Origin: Maribacter sp. | GTDB taxonomy: Bacteria > Bacteroidota > Bacteroidia > Flavobacteriales > Flavobacteriaceae | DNA: 64,000 nt | Assembly: GCA_020629415.1 (NCBI GenBank) | Contig: JAHDDL010000004.1 | Span: 36,466 to 100,465, forward strand | Direction of reading: 5' to 3' | In this document: positions 55,515-63,976 of the stretch, piece after piece | How positions within the stretch are numbered: position 1 is the first letter of the stretch | Layout: every line of letters starts with the position of its first letter | Notes under the pieces: generated by a model | The model's input: only the letters and a program-made list of their open reading frames with translations | What the model was told of the DNA's origin: nothing | Database searches by the model: none | Made by a program: the position numbers and the translations under genes

Positions 55515-55536
55515 TTATTAGGTTATTTAGTGAAGA

Positions 55537-55565
55537 AGGGCTTACAACAAGTAAGCCCTTTTTTT
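55537..55565 (+). terminator. Terminator after the OmpA-like gene
   Basis: AAGGGCTTAC (55537-55546) pairs perfectly with GTAAGCCCTT (55551-55560), followed by T5. The same stem sequence recurs at 55991. Confidence 0.93.
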
Positions 55566-55990
55566 ATGCTTTATAACTACCATTCTATACGTATGATTTT
55601 TACTTTACGATTCATTGTAATCAGTAAAGTTTAATATGTGCTTTAAAGAGTCTTGGTTACTAATATTTAGGTTGTCAGGATAATTTTTATTGCTGAGGTT
55701 CCAAGGGTTGGTTTTAATTATAAGAAATGTAATCAGTAACAATGCTTGTAATCAGAGATATGACAAATAATAGGAGTGATTAACTTTTTAATTTCATGGA
55801 AACGATTGTAGTTTTTTATTGGCACCACCAAAGGGTATAATACCCCTAGGCTTGCCTCGAATTTAATAGTTTAATTTCTTTGAATACCTCAGGGCTTGCC
55901 CTTAGGTGTTTTATCTAGCTATTTAAAAAGAATGTCATGCATTTACCTAAGCGTTATGTTTTATATGGGTTACAGTGGTATTTAAAAATA
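55566..55990. repeat. Non-coding stretch with REP-like hairpins and short direct repeats
   Basis: About 425 bases with no plausible gene on either strand. TGTAATCAG occurs three times (55616, 55728, 55747). GGGTATAATACCC at 55833-55845 is a perfect palindrome. AATACC-N4-GGCTTGCC occurs twice (55839-55856 and 55883-55900). The second copy forms the hairpin ACCTCAGGG-CTTG-CCCTTAGGT (55886-55907) with one mismatch, and the first is a decayed version. This looks like a pair of REP-type intergenic elements, possibly the remains of a small mobile unit. Confidence 0.5.
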
Positions 55991-56025
55991 AAAAGGGCTT
56001 ACATCATGTAAGCCCTTTTTATTTT
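55991..56025. terminator. Terminator before the thioredoxin-like gene (bidirectional)
   Basis: AAAAGGGCTTACA (55991-56003) pairs with TGTAAGCCCTTTT (56007-56019), followed by more T. Arms nearly identical to those at 55537. Confidence 0.92.
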
Positions 56026-56038
56026 TAAATGAATCTTA

Positions 56039-56491
56039 TTACTTGTTCTTCTCTAAAAGTCTAAGGTGCGAATCTACAACACCGTTCATGCTATAACCGG
56101 ATAATTTATCTAATTCATTTCCTTTTGCATCTATAATCTTGAATAACGGAAATACTTTTTTCTTATTTAATTTTGTTAATAAGGCTTTATTGTGCACCAT
56201 TTGTTTTTCTGATATTAAATCTCTGTTTCTGGGTACATCTATATAAAGTAATATGTAATTATTGGATAGTTCTTTAAACTCTTTAGTGTCGAATAAATCT
56301 GTTTTAAGCATTTTACAAGGCGGGCACCAATCACTACCGGTAAAGTAAACCAAAACGTTCTTGTTTTGCTTTTTAGCTTTTGAAATGGCAGTATCATAAT
56401 TAGTTAACCATTTAGAATCGTCTACGCTATTGAAATCTGCTTGAGCCGAAGCAAAAAGCGGAATCATGAATAATAAAATAAAATACTTCAT
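56039..56491 (-). CDS. Exported thioredoxin-fold protein
   Basis: 150 residues. A signal peptide (FILLFMIPLFASAQA) is followed by a thioredoxin-like domain with VLVYFTGSDWCPPCKMLKTDLF; the redox pair is WCPPC near residue 56. The domain most resembles thioredoxin_7/DsbD C-terminal-like folds. The cis-Pro loop is not the standard TxP but KVFPLFKIID. A periplasmic thiol oxidoreductase is likely. Monocistronic, closed by the terminator at 55991-56025. Confidence 0.88.
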   Translation of the reverse strand: MKYFILLFMIPLFASAQADFNSVDDSKWLTNYDTAISKAKKQNKNVLVYFTGSDWCPPCKMLKTDLFDTKEFKELSNNYILLYIDVPRNRDLISEKQMVHNKALLTKLNKKKVFPLFKIIDAKGNELDKLSGYSMNGVVDSHLRLLEKNK

Positions 56492-56532
56492 AATTTATAT
56501 TTTAAAGAATATCTACAAATAACTTGCCAATC

Positions 56533-56859
56533 TTACTTAAATAACGAATCCATCCCAGGAATATTGGGCATTCCGTCTTTGGCAACTGCAGCTAATTCTG
56601 TTTCGTTTACGTTGGTTGCGTTCTTTATAGCTTTGTTCAAGGTAAGTATTAAATAATCTTCTAATTGCTCTTTATCTTGCAAAAGACTGTCATCTATTAC
56701 TATTTTCTTGACTTCTCTATTCGCTGTAATTGTCACAGAAATTAAACCATCGTTAGATTTTTCTTCTAATGAAACTGTATCTAATCTTTTTTTAGTTTCT
56801 TCTACTTTTTTTTGGGTTTCTTTGAGTTTTCCCATCATACCCATCATATCTCCGAACAT
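56533..56859 (-). CDS. YbaB/EbfC nucleoid-associated protein
   Basis: 108 residues, starting [25 protein letters not shown] with [23 protein letters not shown] and a helical C-terminus ([13 protein letters not shown]). It matches YbaB/EbfC, a dimeric tweezer-shaped DNA-binding protein of the nucleoid. The usual recR/dnaX neighbours are absent. Divergent from oligopeptidase B. Confidence 0.93.
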   Translation of the reverse strand: MFGDMMGMMGKLKETQKKVEETKKRLDTVSLEEKSNDGLISVTITANREVKKIVIDDSLLQDKEQLEDYLILTLNKAIKNATNVNETELAAVAKDGMPNIPGMDSLFK

Positions 56860-56951
56860 AATTTCATTTTTATTTTAGGTTGTAAAAATAATAAAAATAG
56901 AGGCATTCTAGTTTTTAACGGTAATAAAACGGGGGTCTGTTAATTAGTCTT

Positions 56952-56959
56952 ATTTTTGC
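56952..56959 (+). promoter_or_regulatory. Flavobacterial -7 box TATTTTTG before oligopeptidase B
   Basis: TATTTTTG fits TAnnTTTG, 25 bases ahead of the ATG at 56985. No clear TTG element upstream. Confidence 0.38.
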
Positions 56960-56984
56960 CATCTTATTTTATAATGTATTTTGT

Positions 56985-59042
56985 ATGAGTGTTAAGCATC
57001 CGCCAAAGGCGCAAAAACTTCCGAAAGAATTGATCATTCATGATGATGTTCGGGTTGATAATTACTATTGGTTGAACGATAAAGAAAACAAAGATGTTAT
57101 TTCTTATCTGGAAGCTGAGAATAAATATTACGATGCCTTAACTGAGCATACCAAAAAATTTCAGGAAGATTTATTTCAGGAAATGAAAGGTAGGATCAAA
57201 GAAGACGATTCTTCTGTTCCTTATAAATTGAATGATTACTGGTATAGTACCAGATATATTATTGGTGGTGAATACCCTTTATACTCTAGATTTAAAAATA
57301 ATCTAGATACTGAAGAGGAAATCATGTTCAATTGCAATGACATGGCTAAAGGCTATGATTACTTTAGTCTTGGAGGTATAGCCATTAGTCCAAATAATAA
57401 AATGGCTGCTTTTGGTGTGGATACTGTTTCTAGAAGGCAATATACCCTACAGATTAAAAATCTTGAAACAGGTTTGGTTTTAGAGGATAAAATTGAGAAT
57501 ACAACAGGTGGTGGTGTCTGGGCAAATGATAATGAAACCCTGTTTTATACTCGTAAAGATCCGGTTACCCTTAGATCGGATAAAATTTATAAACATAAAT
57601 TAGGTACGCCTACATCTGAAGATGTATTGGTTTTTCAAGAAAAAGATGATACGTTCAGTACGTTTATTTATAAAACCAAATCAAAGAAATTTTTGGTAAT
57701 TGGATCATTTAGTACCTTAACTTCAGAATTTCAAATTCTTTCAACGGATACGCCTGATGGTGATTTTCAAATGTTTTCACCTAGAGAACGCGGATTGGAA
57801 TATACCATTTTTCATTATGACGATAGTTTCTTTATATTAACGAATAAAGATGATGCGGAGAATTTTAAATTAATGCGTACATCTGAAGACAAGACTTTTT
57901 CTGGGTATTGGCAAGAATTCATTCCGCACAGAACAGATGTGCTTTTAGAAGATATAGATATTTTTAAGGAATATTATGTGCTTTCAGAACGTGAGAACGG
58001 TCTTAATAAAATAAGAATTATTCGTTGGGACGGTGCGGATGAATACTATTTACCTTTTGAAAGTGAAACATATACTGCATATGTAGGTAGTAATCCTGAT
58101 TTTGATACAGAGGTTCTTAGATACTCCTATAACTCTATGTCAACACCAAGTTCGGTCATTGATTTTAATATGCGTACCAAAGAAAAGGAAATCAAAAAAG
58201 AACAAGAAGTCCTTGGTGGCCTGTTCCACAAGGAAAATTATAAGGAAGAACGTTTGTGGGCAACCGCCAGGGACGGGGAAAAAATACCGATGTCACTTGT
58301 TTATAGAAAAGATACGGTCATAAATGAGAATACGCCAATTTTACAATATGCATACGGATCTTACGGGTCTACAATAGACCCGTATTTTTCTACCGTAAGA
58401 TTAAGTTTGTTAGACCGCGGATTTGTGTTTGCTATTGCTCATATAAGGGGAGGGGAGTACCTAGGTCGTAAGTGGTACGAGACAGGAAAACTGTTGAAAA
58501 AGAAAAACACGTTTACGGATTTTATTGATTGCTCTAAATATTTAATTGAGCAAAAAATGACCAGCGATAAGCATTTGTATGCAATGGGCGGATCTGCAGG
58601 TGGTCTGTTAATGGGTGCAATTATTAATATGCAACCAGATATTTATAACGGTGTTATTGCTGCGGTACCTTTTGTAGACGTTGTTACTACTATGTTAGAT
58701 GATTCAATACCGTTGACCACTGGGGAGTACGATGAATGGGGCAACCCCAATGACAAAGTATATTACGATTATATGAAGTCATATTCTCCTTATGATAATG
58801 TTACGGCTCAGGCATATCCTCATATGTTGGTAACAACGGGCTTACATGATTCTCAAGTACAGTATTTTGAACCTGCAAAGTGGGTCGCTAAGCTTAGGGA
58901 GTTTAAGAAAGATGACCAATTATTGCTATTAAATACAAATATGGACGCCGGTCATGGCGGTGCTTCGGGTAGGTTTGAGTCTTTGAAAGAGGTTGCAAAA
59001 GAATATGCATTTCTTTTAGATTTGGAAGGTAAAATCGCATAG
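56985..59042 (+). CDS. ptrB: Oligopeptidase B (S9 family serine peptidase)
   Basis: 685 residues, cytoplasmic (no signal peptide). The N-terminal beta-propeller begins HPPKAQKLPKELIIHDDVRVDNYYWL. The C-terminal alpha/beta hydrolase has YAYGSYGSTIDPYFS, AHIRGGEYLGRKWYETGK and YAMGGSAGGLLMGAI, with the nucleophile Ser in GGSAGG, then TTGLHDSQVQYFEPAKW (Asp) and DAGHGGASGRF (His). It cleaves small peptides after basic residues. Length and motifs are typical. Monocistronic. Confidence 0.95.
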   Translation: MSVKHPPKAQKLPKELIIHDDVRVDNYYWLNDKENKDVISYLEAENKYYDALTEHTKKFQEDLFQEMKGRIKEDDSSVPYKLNDYWYSTRYIIGGEYPLYSRFKNNLDTEEEIMFNCNDMAKGYDYFSLGGIAISPNNKMAAFGVDTVSRRQYTLQIKNLETGLVLEDKIENTTGGGVWANDNETLFYTRKDPVTLRSDKIYKHKLGTPTSEDVLVFQEKDDTFSTFIYKTKSKKFLVIGSFSTLTSEFQILSTDTPDGDFQMFSPRERGLEYTIFHYDDSFFILTNKDDAENFKLMRTSEDKTFSGYWQEFIPHRTDVLLEDIDIFKEYYVLSERENGLNKIRIIRWDGADEYYLPFESETYTAYVGSNPDFDTEVLRYSYNSMSTPSSVIDFNMRTKEKEIKKEQEVLGGLFHKENYKEERLWATARDGEKIPMSLVYRKDTVINENTPILQYAYGSYGSTIDPYFSTVRLSLLDRGFVFAIAHIRGGEYLGRKWYETGKLLKKKNTFTDFIDCSKYLIEQKMTSDKHLYAMGGSAGGLLMGAIINMQPDIYNGVIAAVPFVDVVTTMLDDSIPLTTGEYDEWGNPNDKVYYDYMKSYSPYDNVTAQAYPHMLVTTGLHDSQVQYFEPAKWVAKLREFKKDDQLLLLNTNMDAGHGGASGRFESLKEVAKEYAFLLDLEGKIA

Positions 59043-59120
59043 TGGAAAAAAAACTGTAAATTTGCTACGGAAATTTTAACGATTTCCTACAAATATTAAT
59101 TAAACATTGATATCCCCCTT

Positions 59121-60161
59121 ATGAAAAATGAGATCAGGGCTTACAACAATATATTAGAGCTGGTTGGTAATACACCACTAGTTAAGTTGAATAAAATAGC
59201 AGAAAACCTTACCGGTAATTTTTACGCTAAGGTAGAAGCATTTAATCCGGGTCACTCTTCAAAAGACAGAATAGCGATTCATATTATTGAGCAGGCAGAG
59301 AAAGCAGGTTTACTTACGGAAGGCAGCACAGTAATAGAGACAACTTCGGGAAATACCGGCTTTAGTATTGCAATGGCAAGTATTATAAAAGGGTACGATT
59401 GTATTCTAGCGGTAAGTTCAAAGTCATCTCCGGATAAAATAGATATGCTACGCTCAATGGGTGCAAAGGTATATGTATGTCCGGCTCATGTAAGTGCAGA
59501 TGATCCAAGGTCATATTACGAAGTTGCAAAAAGGTTGCATAAAGAAACAAAAGGTTCTATTTATATCAACCAATATTTCAATCAGTTGAATATGGAAGCC
59601 CATTATAGATCTACTGGTCCAGAGATATGGGAGCAGACTGGTGGGCAAATTACACATCTTATTGCCTGTAGTGGTACAGGTGGTACAATTTCTGGAACGG
59701 CACGGTATTTAAAGGAACAAAACCCGAATATAAAAGTTATTGGTGTAGATGCTTATGGCTCTGTCCTAAAAAAATATCATGAAACCGGTAAATTGGATAC
59801 CAATGAGATTTATCCTTATAGAATAGAAGGTTTGGGAAAAAACTTAATTCCCGGTGCTACGGATTTTAGTGCTATAGATGAGTTTATTAAAGTTACCGAT
59901 GCTGAAAGTGCACATACAGCTAGAGAAATTTCTAGAACTGAAGGTATTTTTGTAGGGTATACCAGTGGTGCGGTTATGCAGGCCATTAAACAATTGAATG
60001 AATTGAACACCTTTGATAAAAATAGTAATGTAGTGTGTATATTTCCTGATCATGGTTCTCGTTATATGAGTAAAATATATAGTGACCAGTGGATGGAGGA
60101 TCAAGGTTTCTTGAATACGCAAACGGTGGAAGAAACACAGGAAATTCAATATATTAAGTAA
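59121..60161 (+). CDS. PLP-dependent cysteine synthase-family enzyme (candidate cysteate synthase)
   Basis: 346 residues of the fold-type II cysteine synthase family. [13 protein letters not shown] is the start motif, [14 protein letters not shown] holds the Schiff-base Lys48, [16 protein letters not shown] is the substrate loop and [15 protein letters not shown] the phosphate loop. The segment [17 protein letters not shown] replaces the PETMS-type loop of classical O-acetylserine sulfhydrylases, so the acceptor may differ. It is followed by an alpha-oxoamine synthase, the layout expected if it makes cysteate for sulfonolipid (capnine) synthesis (CapA-like). A conventional cysteine synthase role remains possible. 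It has its own terminator. A TAAATTTG box lies near 59057. Confidence 0.85.
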   Translation: MKNEIRAYNNILELVGNTPLVKLNKIAENLTGNFYAKVEAFNPGHSSKDRIAIHIIEQAEKAGLLTEGSTVIETTSGNTGFSIAMASIIKGYDCILAVSSKSSPDKIDMLRSMGAKVYVCPAHVSADDPRSYYEVAKRLHKETKGSIYINQYFNQLNMEAHYRSTGPEIWEQTGGQITHLIACSGTGGTISGTARYLKEQNPNIKVIGVDAYGSVLKKYHETGKLDTNEIYPYRIEGLGKNLIPGATDFSAIDEFIKVTDAESAHTAREISRTEGIFVGYTSGAVMQAIKQLNELNTFDKNSNVVCIFPDHGSRYMSKIYSDQWMEDQGFLNTQTVEETQEIQYIK

Positions 60162-60185
60162 TTTTTTTAAGATATAATTGTAAAT

Positions 60186-60212
60186 AAAGTGGGTTTATAG
60201 CCCACTTTTTTG
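60186..60212 (+). terminator. Terminator after the cysteine synthase-family gene
   Basis: AAAGTGGG (60186-60193) pairs with CCCACTTT (60201-60208), then T-run. It separates this gene from the next, which has its own -7 box (TACTTTTG, 60250-60257). Confidence 0.88.
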
Positions 60213-60278
60213 CGTTATAAATAATTTATGTTCTTTTATCAAAATTATTTACTTTTGCAGACAGATCCAAATTAAACA

Positions 60279-61538
60279 ATGAAAGACTTATTTGATAGAA
60301 TTTTAGCGAATAAAGGCCCTTTAGGTAAATGGGCTTCACAAGCAGAGGGTTACTTCGTGTTCCCTAAATTGGAAGGTCCTATTTCTAATAGAATGAAATT
60401 TCAGGGAAAAGATGTTATCACCTGGAGTATCAATGATTATTTAGGCTTGGCGAATCTTCCTGAGATTAAGAAGGTAGATGGTGAGGCTGCAGCTGAATAT
60501 GGTTCTGCATACCCAATGGGAGCAAGAATGATGAGTGGTCATACAGAGTTTCATGAGCAATTGGAGCAGGAATGTGCTGCTTTTGTACAAAAGGAAGCTT
60601 CTTATTTGCTGAATTTTGGATACCAAGGTTTTATGTCTGTAATAGACGCCCTTGTTACTAAAGATGATATTATAGTGTATGATGTTGATTGTCATGCCTG
60701 TATAATTGACGGTGTGCGTTTGCACATGGGTAAACGTTTTACTTTCGTTCACAATAATGCAGAGAGTCTAGAAAAGAATTTAGAGCGTGCAACCAAATTG
60801 GCAGAACAGACCGGTGGTGGTATTTTGGTAATATCCGAAGGTGTTTTTGGTATGCGTGGCGAGCAAGGTATACTAAAGGAAATTGTTGCTTTAAAGGAAA
60901 AATTCAAATTTAGGTTGTTGGTAGATGATGCACATGGTTTTGGTACCTTGGGTGAGACCGGTGCCGGTGCAGGCCAAGAACAAGGTGTGCAAGATGGTAT
61001 TGATGTTTACCTAGCAACTTTTGCTAAGTCTATGGCAAGTATTGGAGCTTTCGTTGCCGCCGATCAAGAAATTATTGATTATTTAAAATACAATCTTCGT
61101 TCTCAAATGTTCGCTAAATCATTACCTATGGTTTATGTGAAAGGTGCTTTAAAGCGCTTAGAGATGTTACGTACCCAACCAGAGCTTAAAGCTAAATTGT
61201 GGGAAAATGTAAATGCGTTGCAGAACGGATTAAAAGAAAAAGGATTTGACATTGGCACAACTACTAGTTGTGTTACTCCGGTTTATCTAAATGGTAGTAT
61301 ACCAGAGGCTATGGCCTTGGTAAAGGATTTACGTGAAAACCACGGTATTTTCTGTTCTATAGTAGTATATCCGGTAATACCTAAAGGTCTTATACTTTTA
61401 CGTTTAATACCTACCGCTACCCACACGTTACAGGATGTAGAAGAAACATTGCAGGCATTCTCTTCTATTAGAGAGCGTTTGCAGAATGGAACTTATAAAA
61501 GATTATCTGCCGCAGTTGCGGCCGCAATGGGAGAGTAA
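60279..61538 (+). CDS. Alpha-oxoamine synthase family acyltransferase (SPT/CapB-like)
   Basis: 419 residues of the PLP-dependent alpha-oxoamine synthase family (serine palmitoyltransferase, KBL, AONS, cysteate acyltransferase). WSINDYLGLANLPEIK, the glycine-rich AYPMGARMMSGHTEFHEQLE, DCHACIIDGVR and LLVDDAHGFGTLG give the cofactor-binding Asp and His, and ATFAKSMASIGAF has the Schiff-base Lys250. It condenses an amino acid with an acyl thioester. With a cysteine synthase-like gene upstream, condensation of cysteate to 3-keto-capnine is the attractive guess; ceramide-type synthesis with serine is the alternative. The C-terminal Ala-rich tail is unusual. Confidence 0.88.
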   Translation: MKDLFDRILANKGPLGKWASQAEGYFVFPKLEGPISNRMKFQGKDVITWSINDYLGLANLPEIKKVDGEAAAEYGSAYPMGARMMSGHTEFHEQLEQECAAFVQKEASYLLNFGYQGFMSVIDALVTKDDIIVYDVDCHACIIDGVRLHMGKRFTFVHNNAESLEKNLERATKLAEQTGGGILVISEGVFGMRGEQGILKEIVALKEKFKFRLLVDDAHGFGTLGETGAGAGQEQGVQDGIDVYLATFAKSMASIGAFVAADQEIIDYLKYNLRSQMFAKSLPMVYVKGALKRLEMLRTQPELKAKLWENVNALQNGLKEKGFDIGTTTSCVTPVYLNGSIPEAMALVKDLRENHGIFCSIVVYPVIPKGLILLRLIPTATHTLQDVEETLQAFSSIRERLQNGTYKRLSAAVAAAMGE

Positions 61539-61560
61539 ATTCTTATTGCACGAAATTGTA

Positions 61561-61597
61561 AAAGCCCGAAATCATTAGATTTCGGGCTTTTTATTTT
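61561..61597. terminator. Bidirectional terminator between alpha-oxoamine synthase and GNAT-like genes
   Basis: AAAGCCCGAAAT (61561-61572) pairs with ATTTCGGGCTTT (61579-61590), with T-run to 61597. Confidence 0.92.
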
Positions 61598-62715
61598 TAA
61601 AGTGGTTTTCTATATGTTCTTCTACGTTTATAGATGACAGGGTCAAAATGCTTCCACATTTGTTTGATTGCTAGGTTTTCTTCCAATTCCGGTGTTCTAT
61701 AGCACATATCTATTCCTTTTGCTTTGAACGTTTTGTAATACTCGTTGAAAATGACGGCCGTAACTCCCTTATTTTGATAATCTGGATGAATACCTATTAA
61801 ATAGAAAATAACATCTTTACTGTTTTTCTTAGCTTTTAATAAGTGAAAAAGCCCAAATGGGAACAACTTACCTTTTGCCTTCTGTAAAGCTTCTGAAAAG
61901 GAGGGCATTACTATGGCAAAGGCTATTAGTTTGTCTTCTTTATCTTTAATGAATTTAATGTACTCTGGGTTAATAAAACTTATATACTTCTTTTTAAAGT
62001 AAGCTTTTTGTATTTCTGTTATTGGAACAAAAGATGAAAGGTTGGCATAGGTTTCGTTAAAAAGGTCGAACATTTCATCTGCCATTGGCATAACCTGTTT
62101 GGTAGTTGTAAAGTTCACTTCTTTTAATCCGTAGCGTCTTTTTACCAAATCGTTCAATTTTGTAAATAGTGCGGGATCTGCATTTTTTGCCGGAAATTTA
62201 TTTTCCATGTATTCCTTTTCCTTAACAAAGCCCAAATTTTCGTAATGGTCTTTGTAATAAGGGTGGTTGTACCATGTGATCATAGTACCTATATGGTCAA
62301 AACCTTCTACTAGAACACCCACTTTATCTAAATTTGAAAACCCTACTGGGCCTTCCATATATTCTAGGTTGTTCTGTTTACCTATTTCTGCAACTTTCTC
62401 TAAAAGTGTTTTTGATACTTCTGGGTCATCTACAAAATCAAACCATCCAAAGCGCATTTTTTTTACGTTTTGTTGATTGATTTCTAGATGATTGATCACC
62501 GCAGCTACACGACCTACAATTTTATCTCCGTTCTTAGCAAGAAAGAACCATGCTTCGGCATCTTTAAAAACAGGGTTTTTAGACTTGTCAAAGCTTTCTA
62601 GCTCGTCATTTATTATTGGTGGTACCCAATACTTGTTGTTTTTATATAACGAAAAAGGAAAGGTTACAAAGCGTTTTAGGTCTTGCTTTGTTTTTGCTTC
62701 ATGTAGTGTGATCAT
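61597..62715 (-). CDS. Large GNAT-like acyltransferase, function unknown
   Basis: 372 residues. The N-terminal part (TKQDLKRFVTFPFSLYKNNKYWVPPIINDE, AWFFLAKNGDKIVGRVAAVIN) is a GNAT half-fold. The C-terminal half has a second acetyl-CoA-type loop, IGIHPDYQNKGVTAVIFNEYYKTF, so this is a double-GNAT protein. Relatives are often mislabelled GTP cyclohydrolase. In Bacteroidota this family is frequently beside SPT-like genes, as here, so N-acylation of a sphingoid-like or capnine base is a reasonable but unproven role. Convergent with the alpha-oxoamine synthase. Confidence 0.82.
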   Translation of the reverse strand: MITLHEAKTKQDLKRFVTFPFSLYKNNKYWVPPIINDELESFDKSKNPVFKDAEAWFFLAKNGDKIVGRVAAVINHLEINQQNVKKMRFGWFDFVDDPEVSKTLLEKVAEIGKQNNLEYMEGPVGFSNLDKVGVLVEGFDHIGTMITWYNHPYYKDHYENLGFVKEKEYMENKFPAKNADPALFTKLNDLVKRRYGLKEVNFTTTKQVMPMADEMFDLFNETYANLSSFVPITEIQKAYFKKKYISFINPEYIKFIKDKEDKLIAFAIVMPSFSEALQKAKGKLFPFGLFHLLKAKKNSKDVIFYLIGIHPDYQNKGVTAVIFNEYYKTFKAKGIDMCYRTPELEENLAIKQMWKHFDPVIYKRRRTYRKPL

Positions 62716-62803
62716 TGAACTTCTTTAGAAGTGTCAATATTAGTAATATTAATCAACAAATTAAAGTGGTTGAGAATGAAAATTGGGTTGTGGCGCCAGT
62801 GCT

Positions 62804-63895
62804 TTAAAAGTCAATTTCGCTACTCTCTTTCTTTTTCTTTTTTTCCGCTTTCTTTAATTTTTTAAGTTGTTTTTTTGAAGGACCAAGGTCAATGTCTTCG
62901 GCACCGCTACCTTTTTTGTTCTTTTCTTTCTTTTTTTTCTTCATTGCCCTTTTGTCTATTGCCCCGCCATTCTGATCTGCTTCTTGGTCTTCAATAGGTT
63001 TAAGTTTGTCTTTATGAAAATCCATTCTATAAGAGCCGCCTATACCAAAGAAAATGCGGGTAGGGGTATTTTTTAAACTAGCTCCCATATTAAAATCGAA
63101 TTGAATGTTTTCTTTTAATAAATGGGCAATACCACCACGGATCAACAAATCTGAATAACGATCGCTATTTATTCCTTGATGTTCAACAAACACACTCCAT
63201 TTAGGATTTCTAAACGCGTGGGATAATGAAATGGTATAGCTTAGTTCAGGGTCATCTGTGGTAATTCTATCAAAGGCAGTATTGGTAATTAATACAAATC
63301 TAGGTGTTAATCTACTTTGTGTTGCTATCATTCCGCGGTATGAAATGGTTGGCTCTCCTACATAGAAAGGATTGTCTCCTAATACAAAATTTGCACCACC
63401 ATAAATTGAAACGGCAGGTAAAAGGTTTTTGAATTGAAATTTATGGTTCGCTCTCCAGCTATATAAGTTTGGCTTGTTCGCTTCAGGATTTTTGAATGGG
63501 TCGTAAACTAAAAATTTCAATCCCAATCTGTTTCTGGAAAAATCTCTACGGTTGGTTTCTAAGTCAAAATTTAAATAAGTTAGATTTTGGGCTTGAAACG
63601 TACCTTCATAGTTCAATTCTAGTTTTTCGAACAGTAAACCGTATCGTAAAGAAATATCTGTACCCCAAATATTAGATTCTGTATTTAAAAGTGTATGGTC
63701 CTTTTGCTCATAAAACAGGCCCATTTCTGCTTGTACCACATTTCTGCCTACTGCATACGCACTTACAGATACGCCGGGTCTATTAGAATTTATTACATCT
63801 GTATATTGGGAAATACCCGCAAAAGGCAGAAAAAATAGTAGCGTTAAAACGTATTTATATGATTTAGAGGTGGTAAATATTCTATTTATGAACAC
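62804..63895 (-). CDS. Outer-membrane transporter-like protein (MetA-pathway type) with lysine-rich tail
   Basis: 363 residues. A signal peptide (YKYVLTLLFFLPFAGISQ) precedes DVINSNRPGVSVSAYAVGRNVVQAEMG, the opening of the putative MetA-pathway-of-phenol-degradation (Phenol_MetA_deg) family, and a run of amphipathic beta-strands (LRYGLLFEKLELNYEGTFQ, SYTISLSHAF). The last ~60 residues are a Lys/Glu-rich extension (about 300-363) not needed for a barrel and probably periplasmic. Function unknown; despite the family name there is no phenol-degradation context. Divergent from the gene starting at 63977. Confidence 0.82.
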   Translation of the reverse strand: MFINRIFTTSKSYKYVLTLLFFLPFAGISQYTDVINSNRPGVSVSAYAVGRNVVQAEMGLFYEQKDHTLLNTESNIWGTDISLRYGLLFEKLELNYEGTFQAQNLTYLNFDLETNRRDFSRNRLGLKFLVYDPFKNPEANKPNLYSWRANHKFQFKNLLPAVSIYGGANFVLGDNPFYVGEPTISYRGMIATQSRLTPRFVLITNTAFDRITTDDPELSYTISLSHAFRNPKWSVFVEHQGINSDRYSDLLIRGGIAHLLKENIQFDFNMGASLKNTPTRIFFGIGGSYRMDFHKDKLKPIEDQEADQNGGAIDKRAMKKKKKEKNKKGSGAEDIDLGPSKKQLKKLKKAEKKKKKESSEIDF

Positions 63896-63976
63896 GATTT
63901 TATATTTATTTTAATAGTATGATTCTTTATATACAACGTGATAATTGTATTTTTGATATATCTTAAGTAAGAATAA

